A stretch of 64,000 nt of DNA, taken from positions 186,001-250,000 of the forward strand of contig JAESUZ010002386.1 in the NCBI GenBank assembly GCA_017311185.1, read 5' to 3'. A model generated the notes under the pieces. The model did not search any database and was not told the DNA's origin. It worked only from the letters and a program-made list of their open reading frames with translations. Positions 24,954 through 38,500 of this stretch are shown in pieces. The stretch is from Proteles cristata cristata. Lineage: Eukaryota; Chordata; Mammalia; Carnivora; Hyaenidae. Position 1 is the first letter of the stretch. Each line of letters starts with the position of its first letter. Both the position numbers and the translations under genes were made by a program.

Positions 24954-25507
24954 GACTGGTTACTTTATTTCTCAATTATATGGGAAACATCAGGAATTCA
25001 GGCATCAGGATGTGAAATTCATTTTTAAAAAGGTTTTTCTATACAGATGTGGTTTAGGGAACAGGTAAAGAAACCTTGAGATTTTGAATTGTCTTGTTAT
25101 TTTAAGATAGTTGAACTATTTTGTTAATTTAAGAATTTCATTTTATGAATTTTGAATCAGTTGATATGCATTTCTTTATGACGTAATTATGTATCTTCAG
25201 GATCCTAATGATGAACCCTTCCACAATCGTGCTATTGATAAGGTGCCTTCTTTATTCACTTGATTTTGGATTTGTTATTTTTTTTTTCATACCTGATATT
25301 AATTTTTCATGTTCAGAATTTTAGTTTAAATTCTTGTTCTGTTTTCTAATTTTATGAAGTGCATTTTCAAATCTTAAGTTTAAGGATTTTATCTTTTGCT
25401 TTAATGCACTGAATATTTTTAGACATATATTTTGATACATCTCGCATGATTTCTAACAACTAAATTGAGGTTTAAGTGATGTAAAACAAATTGCACAATT
25501 TAAAAGT

Positions 25508-25690
25508 AAACAGTGAGGGAGGGAGGCAAACCATAAGAGACTCTTAAATACTGAGAACAAATTGAGGCTTGATGGGGTGGGAGAGAGGCTAAGGGGGGTG
25601 ATGGGCATGAGGGAGGGCACTTGTTGGGATGAGCACTGGGTGTTATATGGAAACCAACTTGACAGTAAACTATAAAAGAAAAAAATAAAA
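25508..25690 (+). mobile_element. 5'-truncated L1 3' end
   Basis: Forward L1 3' UTR (AACCATAAGAGACTCTTAAA ... GATGAGCACTGGGTGTTATA ... AACTTGACAGTAAACTATAA, A-rich tail). Imperfect target repeats AAAAGTAAACAGTG and AAAAGTAGACAATG flank it. Confidence 0.9.
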
Positions 25691-25702
25691 GTAGACAATG
25701 TG

Positions 25703-25912
25703 TGGGACACCTGTGTGGCTCATTCAGTGAAGCGTCTGACTCTTGGTTTTGGCTCAGCTCATGGTCTCATGGTTTGGTTCATGAATTCAAGCCCCATGTC
25801 AGGTTCTTCGCTATTAGCACAGAACCTGCTTGGGATTCTCTCTCCCTCTCCCTCTGCCCCTCTCCTGCTCTCTCTGTCTCTCTCTGTAAATAAATAAGTA
25901 AATAAAATTAAC
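25703..25912 (+). mobile_element. CanSINE inserted beside an L1 end
   Basis: Forward SINE starting within a few bases of the L1 target repeat. The right flank GGAAACAATGTG repeats the left flank GTAGACAATGTG. Confidence 0.9.
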
Positions 25913-27406
25913 ACAATAAGGAAACAATGTGTATTTTGATATGTGTGTTTGGGAAACCATCACCACAATCAAGATAGTGAGCATATATCCATCCCTCTCT
26001 CTAGATTTCTTTGTGCACATTTGGACAACCCCCTTCAAATCTTGCCTAAGCACTTCCCTCTTCCCATGCAATGGACATTCTCTTACAAGAATAAAATGAC
26101 CAGGTCCTATGAGAGGTATATTTTAAGGTTGTTTTAGAGTATGTCAAAATGTTTTGTTACCTGACTGTGCCATTTACATCCTGACAATCGTGTGAAGGTC
26201 ATAGTTGCTTTACATTCTTAGCAGCCCTTGTTCGGTCACTGTTGGTAACCGTAGCTCTTGTAATCAGTACGCAGTGTTACCTCATTGTGGCTCTGAACTG
26301 TCTGAATATGTAAAAGGTATCTTTCTTTGGTAATTCTTTCCTTCTCATTTTGCTTTTGCATGTGTGGCTGTTTTGTTCCATGCTGGATTTTCTGTTTGAA
26401 ATATCACTGAAGTAATTGGCACTTCTGAATGAATATTTCTTCCTGCATTGAACATTTGTTTTTATTTCTGAGAGACAGTGAGTACGTGGGCAGTTCATGT
26501 CATGGCAGTTAGAGATGTCATTCTTCTCAGGTTTCTCAGGTTTTCTGTTTCTGGTTCATAGAGATATTTAGGGCATAGCTTCCCAGGGATACCCAATGGA
26601 CCCCTGAATTGTGATCCAGAGCCTTCCGCCTTGGTGCACCTTCAGTTCCAGCCCACTCCCTGAGCTGGTGAGACTCCTGAAAGCCCTATTCAGCTGTTTA
26701 GTTTCTCCACCGTAACTTTTCGCTTAGCATCTTGGCTTCATGATCACCCCCTTTCCATAAGTATATACCTTGAGGGGAAAAGAGGCACCAAAATGGGTAG
26801 CCTCACTTAGACTACTTTTCTGAGAACTTGTCTTCAGATGCTTGCCTCCTTCTGTTTGTGGTGCCTTTGAATGTTTTTAATGTCTTCCAGCTTTCCAATA
26901 TTTTTTCCCAACAGAAAATTTGTGCTGATAGAACTGCTTAGTTGTTACTGAAAGCACGCAGTTACATATATACTCTTTTTTTTTATGAGAAAAAGTTTTT
27001 AGAGTTGTTATTTCTCCTAGATCTTATTAATTCAATCTTTATATCAACAAGATAATTTTTTAAGGCCAACAACCTTCAAAGGGTGGATCTTTCCTGATCT
27101 TATTTGGTTAATGTACTCCAGTTAAATTTTTTTCATTGATTGCCTACATGTTTCCTAGTTCCAGACATGTACCAGATATGAATTATATAGTGGAGGTTCA
27201 TAATTTTACTGGGTATAGCCCAGTAAAACACACAAAAAAAATAAATATAGGTTATATTATAAAAGATAAGATTTGTGGCAATTTTTAAAGCTACAGTAGT
27301 CTAAAATGTTACTTGTACCATTTCATACTCTGTTTACTGGTCTCTCTACAAGTTGGCATACAAAACCTTTACTTTTCTTGATCTGCTTAGAGTTAACAAA
27401 ATACCA

Positions 27407-27625
27407 TGGTGCCTGAATGGCTCAGTGGGTTAGGTGTCTGCCTTCAGCTCAGGTCATGATTTCCCGGTTGGCGGGTTCAAGACCCGTGCCAGTCTCTGTG
27501 CTGACAGCTCAGAGCCTGGAGCCTGCTTTGGATTCTGTGTCTCCCTCTCTCTCTGCCCCTCCCCTGGTTGCACTCTGTCTCTTTCACTGTCTCTCAAAAA
27601 TAAATAAAAAAATATTTTAAAAATT
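27407..27625 (+). mobile_element. CanSINE
   Basis: Complete forward copy with an exact 19-bp target-site duplication TAGAGTTAACAAAATACCA at 27388-27406 and 27626-27644. Confidence 0.96.
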
Positions 27626-28014
27626 TAGAGTTAACAAAATACCAAATTATGTACATGCAATCTCACAATAATGCCTCTTACCCCCTTTTCATTATGGTCT
27701 TTTTGTCACATATTAAGATGTTATTTAAAAAGTGGTTATTGAGGTTTATTATTATTTTTTCCTTTAATTTTCTTAAATTGAGTCCATTTTATGTTCAGCG
27801 CTAAGTATACGAATCTTGGGCTTACGTTTGAGTGAATTTTGCAAATCATATCTTACATACAGAATACTGTTTATATTTTTGCTGAAAAAAATGAGCATTT
27901 TTAATTTGTTTCCCTATTTGAATTGTTCTTTTGACATATTATTTATGTGATCCACAGTGGTTTCATTTCCCCTTATTTTTAAATTTTCCCAATTCTATCA
28001 GTTGGTTTTTTAAC

Positions 28015-28140
28015 AGCTTTCTTGAAGTATGATTGATAATAAAAAAACTGCACATATTTAATGTATACAATTTGGAGGGTTTGAACATATGCATATACCT
28101 ATGAAACAATCAGTGCAATCAAGATAATAAAGATACCATC
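28015..28140 (-). mobile_element. Old L1 3' end fragment
   Basis: Reversed L1 3' UTR with the landmarks TTGAAGTATGATTGATAATA and GTGCAATCAAGATAATAAAG. It resembles block C of the composite units. Confidence 0.6.
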
Positions 28141-29057
28141 TAATTTCAGTCTGTGTGTCAGAAAACATACTTTGTTTTGTTTTAGTCATTTTAAAACTTT
28201 TGATGTTTGTTCTATGGCCCAGTATTATATTTTTGTGTTATTACCCGAGTGGTTTATCTGTGGTTTAAAATAGAAATCTTAATTTATTAGAATCTATTTC
28301 AGTTTTATATTAAATTGATTCCAGTAAAATGTAGAACATTAATTCTTAGCTCCTTCATTTTTCTATTATTGTTAGACCTATTATGTTGATATGTTATACA
28401 CTCAACATTACATTGTTATATAGTATAATAATTATTTTATATAATTTTATAATCTGTTGAAGAAGCTAGAGGAAAGGGGGACAAATTGTGTTTATAGATT
28501 TTTTTAACATTAAACTTTTTATGTACTGTTTCCAAAACATGTACTGTTCATGTCTTCAGTGAATTTGTGGTACTATATGGTTTTATTTCTTTACTCCAAT
28601 ACAGACTAACACCTCCTTCTTTTGTGTTCTTATTGTCAAATATATTTATATATGTTATATGACCATAATACAGTTTTATAATTATAAGATGATAGTTTTA
28701 TAGATTTTTTTTGGTGAAGTTTTTTTAAATCAGTTATGACATGAAAGGAACATCAATATTTAATTAAACTAGGTATTATCATTACCTACATAATTATTTT
28801 ATTAGAGAGCTTTCTTATTTCCATTTTAATTGCTGTCTGATACCACTTCTTTCAGGCTGAAGAACTTCCTTTAGAATTTCTTATATTGCGGGATTTATAG
28901 CAACACGTTTTCATTGCATGTCTCAGAGTTTTTGTTGTTAAAAACTGGCCATGTTAGATAATATAATAGAGGAAATCTCTAGACTGATTCCCTCACCTGA
29001 CTTATTTTTGTTTGCTTGTTTTGTGGTTTGATGACAAGGCTGGTGTGGTTAACTTTT

Positions 29058-29277
29058 GTTTAAGTTTATTTTTTTATTCATTGTGAGACAGAGAGAGAAA
29101 GTGCGCGTTTGTTGGGAGGGGCAGAGAGAGAGAGGAGAGAGAGAATCCCAAGCAAGCTCCATGCTGTGCCATTAGCACAGAGCCTGATGTGGGATTTGAA
29201 CTTATGAACTAAGAGATAGTGACCTGAGGCAAAATCAGGAGTTGAATGCTTAACCAACTGAGCCACTCAGTCGCCCC
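29058..29277 (-). mobile_element. CanSINE, older
   Basis: Reverse-strand copy with diverged head (CCACTCAGTCGCCCC) and interrupted AG-rich body. Confidence 0.9.
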
Positions 29278-29861
29278 AATCCTGGACTAATTGTGTGCAT
29301 TCTGTTTCACTATAGTGTGTAGCTTTTGATTTCATTGCTTGTATTTTTCCCCATTAAAAAAAATCTATTAGTAAGCCTTCTTAGGAGCCATCCTCTGGTC
29401 AGTATAAGATGCTTATTGGTAAAATGTATATGTAGGTTCTTGAACCAAAAAAACTTTTGTGGTTTGGAAACTACTTTCACAGTTCTGGGTTTAAAATTGT
29501 ATCTTTTCTTTCAGCATTGAAGAGTATACTCCGTTTTTCTGGTTCTCTGAATTCTGTTATTCATGGATTAGTAATGTATATATATTTCTCAAAAGTTTTT
29601 AGTGGACATATATTTGTTCACCTCATTAATATTATTTATATTTGATGTAGATGTCAAATACAGTGTTTACTAATATGTCTTCAAAAACTTCCGTAGCTTT
29701 TATATCAATCAAAATCAGTCCATTTGTATAAATAATAATTTACTTGATTGACACTAGAAATAAAGCAGAGCAAAAGCAAAAAATATAGCTGGTATGAAAA
29801 ATAACAAAAGCCAGAAATATAACGTTTTATTTTATATTTAATTCATAAAATTTCTGCACCT

Positions 29862-30070
29862 AGGGACGCCTGGGTGTTTCAGTCTGTTAAGCGTCTGACT
29901 CTTGATACTGATTCAGGTCATGATCTCGCAGTATTGGGATGAGGCTCTGTGTCCTGCTCCATGCAGAGAACAGCATGCTTGGGATTCTCTCTCCACTGCT
30001 CCCCAGCTTGCACTCTCTTTCTTGCTCTCGCTCTCTCTCTCTCTCAAAATAAATAAACTTAAAAAAAAAG
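29862..30070 (+). mobile_element. CanSINE
   Basis: Forward copy (GGGACGCCTGGGTGTTTCAG ... TCTCTCAAAATAAATAAACT) ending in an A run. Confidence 0.9.
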
Positions 30071-32224
30071 ATATCTGTATGTAAACACGAATTAAAACAA
30101 ATTCCTCCCCAAAATATCAAAATGGTTTGTTACTATTATTGCTAATCTGTTATTACTTGTGACTTGGAAGAGAAATTGAATGAGAATAGCCAAAGTCTCT
30201 TGATAAAGAATAATAAAGTGACTCTTGTATTGCCTATTCCAAAATATTTTATATGTATGGCCATCATGTAACAAACTTTCATGCTTTGGCAAAATATACT
30301 CTATAGTAGAAGTGATTTATATAAATATAGTAAATATCAGAACCAATCAATGACAAAAAGTATATAGAACATAAAGAAAATAATAAAAAGATATGCATAA
30401 GATTCTAGGTTTAATATATAATAGTTTTGATATTCAAATAATTATGTAATAATTGATTAACAAATGGACCTAGCAATTACATCTAAGTATATACATAAAC
30501 TAAGTATAAATTGGCAATTACTCTATTAAATATGCCTAATACTTAGAGCAAGTTAAACTCAAGATATTTCTTTGTCTTGATATCAGCTTATTGAAGGGGT
30601 ATAAAATTACCCTGGCTTCTTATGGTAATTTGGCCTTTTTTTTTTTTTTACAGTTTTAAAATTTACCTACACTTTGCACACTAATTTGCCTTCTAGTACT
30701 GCATCTGACACATTTGCTCACAAATGTGTGTGAAAAAGTATTGGTACAAAAAAGGCAAAACTGCTGTTGCTGAATAAATTACACTTTGTGTCATGAATAT
30801 GGCGCATCTGTTGCGTCTGATAAGGAAGAACTATATATTTATAGTGAAAATTTTCAAAATCAATTGCTAAACAAAGAAAGCAAATTATGTTACTTTCAGA
30901 TATGTGAAAATGTAGAAATATATTATTTATGTGAATACATATTTATGTGTATATCTGCTAATGTATACAATTTGTTGCTAATCATGGTTACCTCAGGGAG
31001 GGAATATATGTCTGCATTTTTGAAGATTTTTTTACTGAGCACACAATATATGCATAATTAATAAATGGTAAATCAAAGAAATAGAAACAATATGGCATGC
31101 ATCTTGTTTTTTCCCCCCTTTTTTTGAGTTAGAGCATAATAGAGTAAGAGGTTATGCTTAAAAACCAGAGAGTTAGAAAAGCATTCCATTATCATTAAAA
31201 GTCAAGTGTGTTTTAAAGTCTGTCTTATATTTGGCGGCTTATTTTACCATGATCACAGAGAAAACAGTAACAATGGTTAGGCTTATAGTGACTCTCAAAG
31301 TTTATGTGATAAGTTTACAGAATAAACTTCAAAGATAAAATCTTGTCCTGTGAAGTTTTTGTTCAGTTTCTAAGGATAAATATAAAATGTTTAAGAATTG
31401 TTTTTCTCAGTGATGTGTGTTTATGTTTCATTGTATGGTATTCATCAATCTTGCTAAATTGTTTAGTTTATTAATTGTAATACATTGCCTACAGGTTATT
31501 TTTAGATAGTCTGGAAACAAACACATAATCTGTGAAAAATAGCGATTTCCTTTCTTCCTTTCCAATTTAGGATCTTTTAAATATTTTCTTGTATTTCCCT
31601 GTCTAGGACAACCATAAATTGTTAATAGAGCTAATGACAGTAGAAATCCTTGTTTCTTTTCTAATCTTAGGAGTCCAGTGTTTCAGTATTTCATTACTAA
31701 GTATGTTTGCTGCAATATTCCCAGTTTTTGGTTTAGGGTTTTTGTTTTGTTTTTAAGTTTTAGGTCGGTGGTTAATTATGTCAAATTATGTCAAATCTCT
31801 GTTATCTTTTGCAATAGTACATGATTTTCTTCCTTTGTTTTCTTAAAGTGCTTTGATTTCAAGATGTTAAACCCACAAGAATCCATTCTTGGATTAACCT
31901 CGGTTGGTACAATGTGTTTTATACTTGATGCATCCTTGATTCCATTTTTCAAACATAAGGTGTTTTCTGCATTTGGTTATATGAGATATAAACTCTGCAT
32001 ATTACTTTCTTACATTGTCTTCATCAGTTTGGTGTAAAGTTTATGAGGGTCTCCTAGAACATTTGGGGAAATGTTTTTACATTTTGTCAGAGAGTTTCCA
32101 CGATTGTTGTTATTTCTTGTTATGTGTGAAAGATGAGGAATTTAGACACTGGGCCATGGCATTCATTTCTAAGAAGGATTTTCATTATAGACATAGTTTA
32201 CTTAATAATTACAGAACTACTGTT

Positions 32225-32436
32225 TTTATTTTTAATGTTTATTTATTTATTTTGAAAGAGAGAGAGAGACAGAGAGTGCACATGAGCAGGGGACGGGCAG
32301 AGAGAGAGACGGAGAGAGAAAATCCCAAGCAGGCTCCACACTGACATCACGGAGCCCAACACGAGGCTTGATCTCACAAACTGAGATTATATGACAAGAG
32401 TGGGGTCCTTAACTGACTGAACCATCTAGGTGCCCC
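32225..32436 (-). mobile_element. CanSINE
   Basis: Reverse-strand copy inside block B of composite copy 5. It has an AG-rich body and a head ending GGTGCCCC. Confidence 0.92.
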
Positions 32437-33392
32437 AGGACTACTGAGATTTCTTACAATTTGAAAAGGTTTTATATCATTTCATATAACCTTAAATTTA
32501 TTAGTATGCTTTTAAAAATAATATTATGTTTTCATCTCCAGGATCTATAGTAATGATCTCTTCTACATTTATTGTATTGATAATGCATGTCTTCGATTTT
32601 TTTGATAAATCCTGTAAAGAGTTTTTACACTTCTGTATTTTTTGAGATATAATTAACAAAAGTGTCTGTATTTAAGGTGTACACTGTCATGTCGATATAT
32701 GTGAACACTGTGAAGTGATTAAAACAATCAAGTTAATTGTTTTATTCTATTAAAAATAAAAAACCTTCAGGATTTGCCAGTCTTCTCTTTGCAGTCATTC
32801 AAAATCTATTCACTGATCCTAATTTTTTGCTTCATATTTTTAATTATCATTAGTAGAAAATGATACTTAAAATTTTTTTTGAGTTGATTTACCAGGTTTT
32901 AAATTGTTAGCATTTCTACTTGTGCAGTTAATGGTGTAATTTTTGCTTTAGGCATGTATTTTGGTGCATCTCATATGTTTTAATAGTTTAATGGAAGTAT
33001 AAATTAATTTAAAATAAACACTATGCATTATGAGATGTGTACAAATTTTTGAAGCAAATTAGTCAGGGTAATGTAAATACTACCTTTCCAAGTTTCCCCA
33101 TGGCCCACATTCGTATTCCTTTCTTGCTGATACCACCCAAATATTCCCCTTTTGCTCATGATGTATACATTGTTGTACAGGTCTTTATGTGATCATGTAC
33201 TTTAATTTGTTTGGAACAACTTCGAGGAATGGGTTGTTGGATCACACGATTAGGATCTCTTTAAGTTATAATACAATGTGACAAATATTTTGCGACATGA
33301 TTATATCACTTTATACCCTAATAGCAGTATGAATTAGAATCACACTGCAGTGTTTACAGTATAGTCAACACTTGTTATGGGTTAGTATTTTT

Positions 33393-33610
33393 TTTTTTAA
33401 TGTTTTATTTATTTCTAGGAGAGAGAGAGAGAGAGAGACAGCGTGAGCAGGGAGGGTCAGAGAGAGAGGGAGTCACAGACTCTGAAACAGACTCCAGGCT
33501 CTGAGCTGGCAGTCAGCACAGAGCCCGACGCGGGGCTCGAACCCACGAACCGCGAGATCATGACCCAAGCGAAAGTCGGACGCTTAACTGACTAAGCCAC
33601 CCAGGCGCCC
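33393..33610 (-). mobile_element. Young CanSINE (SINEC_Fc-like)
   Basis: Complete CpG-rich reverse copy. The flanks TATGGGTTAGTATTTTT (33376-33392) and CATGGGTCAGTATTTTT (33611-33627) are a nearly exact target-site duplication. Confidence 0.95.
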
Positions 33611-34907
33611 CATGGGTCAGTATTTTTAACCGTGCCCCTTCTAGTAAGTGTGCAGTGGTATCTCACTGTCACTCTGAATTGCATGGTCTAACCAACTCTT
33701 TCTTAATCCTTTCTTTTCCAGGCATCCCCAGTAAATGGAGAAAACCGATCATAGGCCTTATGTTAATCCCTCCGATTTATACTTTCGCATGTATAGTTAC
33801 TTTTATTGCTTGATAGATTTTCTGTATGATGTACTACAGAAATAACTATGGGCTCTGGGTGATATTCTTCTTCCCGTAGGGAGGATATCTTTTGATATTC
33901 AGAGGCAGTTATGTGTGGAAAGTTCTTTTCTTCCTTGAGACCTTTTGAAACTGGGTCTCCAATATTGCAGGATGTTTTCTATTTCTGGTTAATACGGACA
34001 TTTAAGGCATAGCCCCTCAGGGATGTTAAAAGAACAGGTTTGTTTGATTTAATTAGCCTTCCACCTTGCTGGACCCTAAGGTCTAGGTGTCTCCCCTGAC
34101 ATGATGAGAGTATAGGAAAGTCTACCTGCCCAGGGCCTCATCTGGTTATTTAGCCTCTACTTTTTGCTTAGTGCCTTGAATGTTCCCTCACCTCTCTGGA
34201 ATTTGCAAATACAGTGTAGTGGAAAGTACTACTACAATGGTATCTCTCTCCCAGGGCTTTTCTTCTTCCTGAGGTCCTTTGCCTTCCATGCTTGTTGCCT
34301 TGAGTTTGTGGTGTTTTGAAGAGATATCTGTTATCTATTTCTGCCTTGCTCAGTATTTCTCAGTAGGATGTTTGAGCTAATTGCCTATTACAAGAAACCA
34401 GTATTTTCCCTCAAACCGCTTTTGAAAATAAGTATTAGTTAATAGGTATTTTTTCTCCCATAGCCAATCAATTCTAACTTTATATCAAGACTGTAGATAA
34501 TAATACTTTAGCTTTTTTTTAGGTAACTGTACATTTATTTGCAGTTATAAGAAATAACATAGAGACATTCCTGTATCCTTTGCCCATTTTCACCCACTGT
34601 GAACATCTTGTAAAGTTGTATACAATATCTCAACCAAGATATTAAGTCTTCTACAAGCAAGACACAGGACATTCTTTATTACTATAAGAATCCCTGGTGT
34701 TTTCCTTTTTATAGGCCAGCCCCTCCCTCCCTGCCCCTTTGCCTATCTCTGACTTCTGGCTACAAATCTGTTCTTCATTTCTATAATTTTTCATTTAATG
34801 AATATTTTATAAATGGAATCATGCTTTATTTGGCCTTTGGAATTGGCTTTTTTTTTTTTCATTCAGGATAATTATCTGGAGATTCATCAAGGTTGTTGAG
34901 TATAGAA

Positions 34908-34938
34908 ATGTTTTTTTTGTTTTGTTTTGTTTTGTTTT
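34908..34938. repeat. (TTTTG)n simple repeat
   Basis: Short pentanucleotide run inside the old L1 3' region. Confidence 0.85.
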
Positions 34939-35306
34939 TACTGAGAATTCCATGGTATGGATCTACCACATTTTGTTGAATCATTCACTCTTAAAGACAT
35001 TTGGGTGTTTCCAGTTTTTGGCTTTTACAGAAAAAGCTGTGATAAACATTTCAGTACATGTTTCCTGGTGAACATGAGTCTTCATTTTTCTGGGATAAAT
35101 ATTCAAAAATACTATTTCTGTGTCATATGGTATTTGCATGTTTAGTGTTTATTGGAACATCCTAACTTATTCAGAATGGCTACATTTTACATTGTAACAA
35201 GCAGTATATGATTTTGTTTGCTAGAGTTTTGCTGTATAAGTATTTTTTACTCCAGCCATTCTAAAATCTAGGTGTGTAGTGATATCTCGTTAATATTTTA
35301 ATTTTC

Positions 35307-35525
35307 GGGGCACCTGTGTGGATCAGTCAGTTGAGCGTCTGACTTTGGCTCAGGTCATGATCTCACAGCTCATGGGTTTGAGCCCCACATAGGACTCTCT
35401 GCTTACAGCTCAGAGCCTGGAGCCTGTTTCAGATTTTGTGTTTCCCTTTCTCTGCCCCTCTCCAACTTGCTTTCTGTCTATCTGTCTCTCAAAAATAATA
35501 AACATTAAAATGTTTTTTAAAAAAA
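35307..35525 (+). mobile_element. CanSINE within old L1
   Basis: Forward copy from GGGGCACCTGTGTGG to AAAATAATAAACATTAAAA. It interrupts the old L1 between an ATATTTTAATTTT left flank and a GATTTTAATTTTTATTT right flank. Confidence 0.92.
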
Positions 35526-38500
35526 GATTTTAATTTTTATTTGCCTACTGGCTCTGATGTTAAACATCTTTGCACGTGACTCTTGGCCATATGTATGTCC
35601 TTTTTGGTGAAATTGCTGTTCATTTCTTTTGACCCTTTTCCTGTTGAATTTTTAAAATTGTATGTTACATGTTATAGATACTCATCCTTGGTCAGATATA
35701 TGGGTTGTAAATAATTTCTTCCAGTGTATAATTTGTTGTTCTGTTATTTAATAGGATATAACTGTCAACATAGCAAAAGTTTTAAATTTTGATGAAGTCT
35801 AATTTCTTAATTTTCCCTTGTACGGATTGTACATTTCCCGTCTGGTCTATTGACTCTTTGATTAGCCCTAGTACCTGAATGTTTCTATCCTATTTTATTT
35901 CTTTTCTATGTGTTTTAGAAACGTTTTCATCTATGATACATTTTTAGTTGACTTTTTTGTATGAGGTGTGAAGTTTAGGTTGTAGCTTTGTTTTGGGCCC
36001 ATGTGTATCCCATTACTATAGCATAGTTTTTGAACAGACAATTACTTCTCAATTGAGTTGCTTCTGCAGCTTTAAAAAAATAAATTTGCCATGCTGCATG
36101 TAGCTATTACTAGGTTCTCTTTCTGTTTCATTGATCTAAGTGTCTAGTTCTTTATTAATACCATAGTTTCTTGAATATTATACCTATAAAATACATCTTG
36201 AAAATTATTGGATTCTTCCAACTTATTTCTATTTCAAAGTTTTGTAAGATGTTCTAGTTCCATTTTGTGTTCATTTAAATTATAGGATGCTGTTGTTAAT
36301 ATGTCCAAAATACATTATTAGGATTTACTTAGGAATTACACTAAACCTGTGTATCATTTTGGGGACTATTTAAATCTTTCCAAAATTTAAATCTTCCAAT
36401 CTATGAACATGGTATGTCTCTCCATTTGTTTAAATATTCTTTGGTTTCTTCTGTCATTGTTGTGTGGTTCTTAGTAACAAGGCCTATACATATTTGGTTA
36501 GATTTACCTCTAAGTATTTATTTTTGAAGCAATTGTAAATTGTATCTTTTTTTAAATTTCAGCATACACTATAATCATGGCTACTATATAGAATTACAGT
36601 TGAACTTAAATGTTCATCTTGTGTAGCCTTGCTGATGACACTTAAGAAATCTTTATAGATTCCTTGCGATTTTCTACATAGACATGTCATCTGCAAAGAG
36701 CAGTTTTATTCCTTCCTTTCAAGTTTATATGCCTTTTATTTCCTTTTCTTGCCTTACTGTTCTGGCTTACTTTCTAGCCCTCTTTTGAATAAATATTGTG
36801 AAAGTAGGCATACTTGCCTTATACTTAAACTTAGCAGGAAAGCATTCAGTTTTTAACTGTTAGGCATAATGCATAATTTAGATCTTTTGTATATGCTCTT
36901 TATTAAGGTTAGGAAGTTTCTCTTTATTCTTATTTCTCTGAGTTTTTATCATGAATATCTGGTTATTGAACTAATGGTTTTTACTGCAACAAGTGATAAG
37001 TTTGTGTCATTTAATTCTTTAGCATGTTGATATGGTAGATTACATTGATAGGTTTTCAAATGCTGAACCACCTTTTGATGCCTGAATTTAAACTCACTTG
37101 TTTGCGATACATAAATCTTTTTATATATGTCTGCATTATACTAATAGTATGTTAAGGATTTTGTGTCTGTATTCAGGGATGTTAATTAATCTGTCATGTT
37201 TTTCTTTTCCTTGTCTGATTTTTATACATTACTAATACTAGCTTCATAAAATGAGTTGGGAAAGATTTCCTCTTTTATTTGCTATTTCTATTTCTATTTT
37301 CAATCTCAAATTTTGATATGTTGTAATTTTTTTTCATTTATTTCAATGATTTAAAAATATTTTTCATTGATACTCCTTCTTTGACTCATGGATTGTTTTT
37401 ACTAGTGGGCTGTTTGTAAATTTTTGAAGATTTACTTTTATGTTTTTATTATTGATTTCTCATTTGATTCTATTATGGTCAAAGAACATATTCCTAGGAT
37501 TTCATTTATTTTTAATTTTTAAGCATTCTTTTATGCCCCAGGATATGTACTATCTTGGTATGGATTTTGTATATAACTTGCAAAGAATTTGTATTTTGTT
37601 GTTGTTTGTCATATCAGTACTAGATCCTGTCAGTTAATGTTGTTGAATTCTTCAGTATCTTTGCTTTATCTGTATATATTTGTTCTATCAGTTGTAGAGA
37701 GAAAAAGGTTGACATTTCCAGCTATAATTGTGGATTCATCCATTTCTCCTTTCACCTTTACCATTTTGCTTCTCATTTTGTAGCTCTTTTTGCTGGGTAT
37801 AGATATATTTAGGATTACTGTATCTTCTTGTTGGATTGAACATATATCCTTGTGTTGTTTCCATTTCTGTCTCTGATAATTTTCTTTGCTCTGAATTTTG
37901 TTTATGTAATATTATTATTGCCTTTCTTGCTTTCTTTTGATTATAGTTGGCATTATGTATCTTTTCCCGTCCTTTACTTTCAGTCTACCTAAATTATAAA
38001 GTGAGTTTGCTCCAGACAGAAAATGGTTCAGTCTTTTTTTTTTTTTTTTTTTGAGTTCACTCAGCTAGTCTCTGTCTTTTAGTTGGTATATGTAGGTCAT
38101 TTTCATTTAATGTTATCTATATATGAGTACTTATATGTATCTTTTTCTTTCTATTCTTTTACTGTATTTTAATTTTTCTTTTTTCTTTAGTCAACCTTCC
38201 CATGGACATTTGAAGAGTTTCTTAGAATTCAAATTTTATTTATGCATACTGTATTTGAATGTATCTTTTTGTATTTGTCTTTTAATGACTATTCTGGACA
38301 TCTATATATCTATATCTACTATTTATTGAAAGTTTGGTTTTCTATCATTATGAAAATCTATTGTCATCATTTTACCACTTCTAGTGAAGTGTAGAAATCT
38401 TACTTAAAATATCCCTTTTATGTTCCTCCTGTTTTTAGTGTAATTGTCTTAAATATTTCTTCTGTATACTTTGAGAATCCATATAATTTTTGTTTCAGCT

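Larger units (their letters stand above)
23781..29640 (-). repeat. Composite array copy 4 (A-B-C-D-E-F)
   Basis: Block A (23780-24620) is shortened. Block B is 24650-25440, C 25900-26340, D 26340-26950, E 27010-27400 plus 27640, and F 28840-29000 with 29400-29640. Block F is split by a SINE. The stretch 28455-28890 also aligns by eye with 49360-49765, indicating common L1-derived ancestry of this part. Confidence 0.55.
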
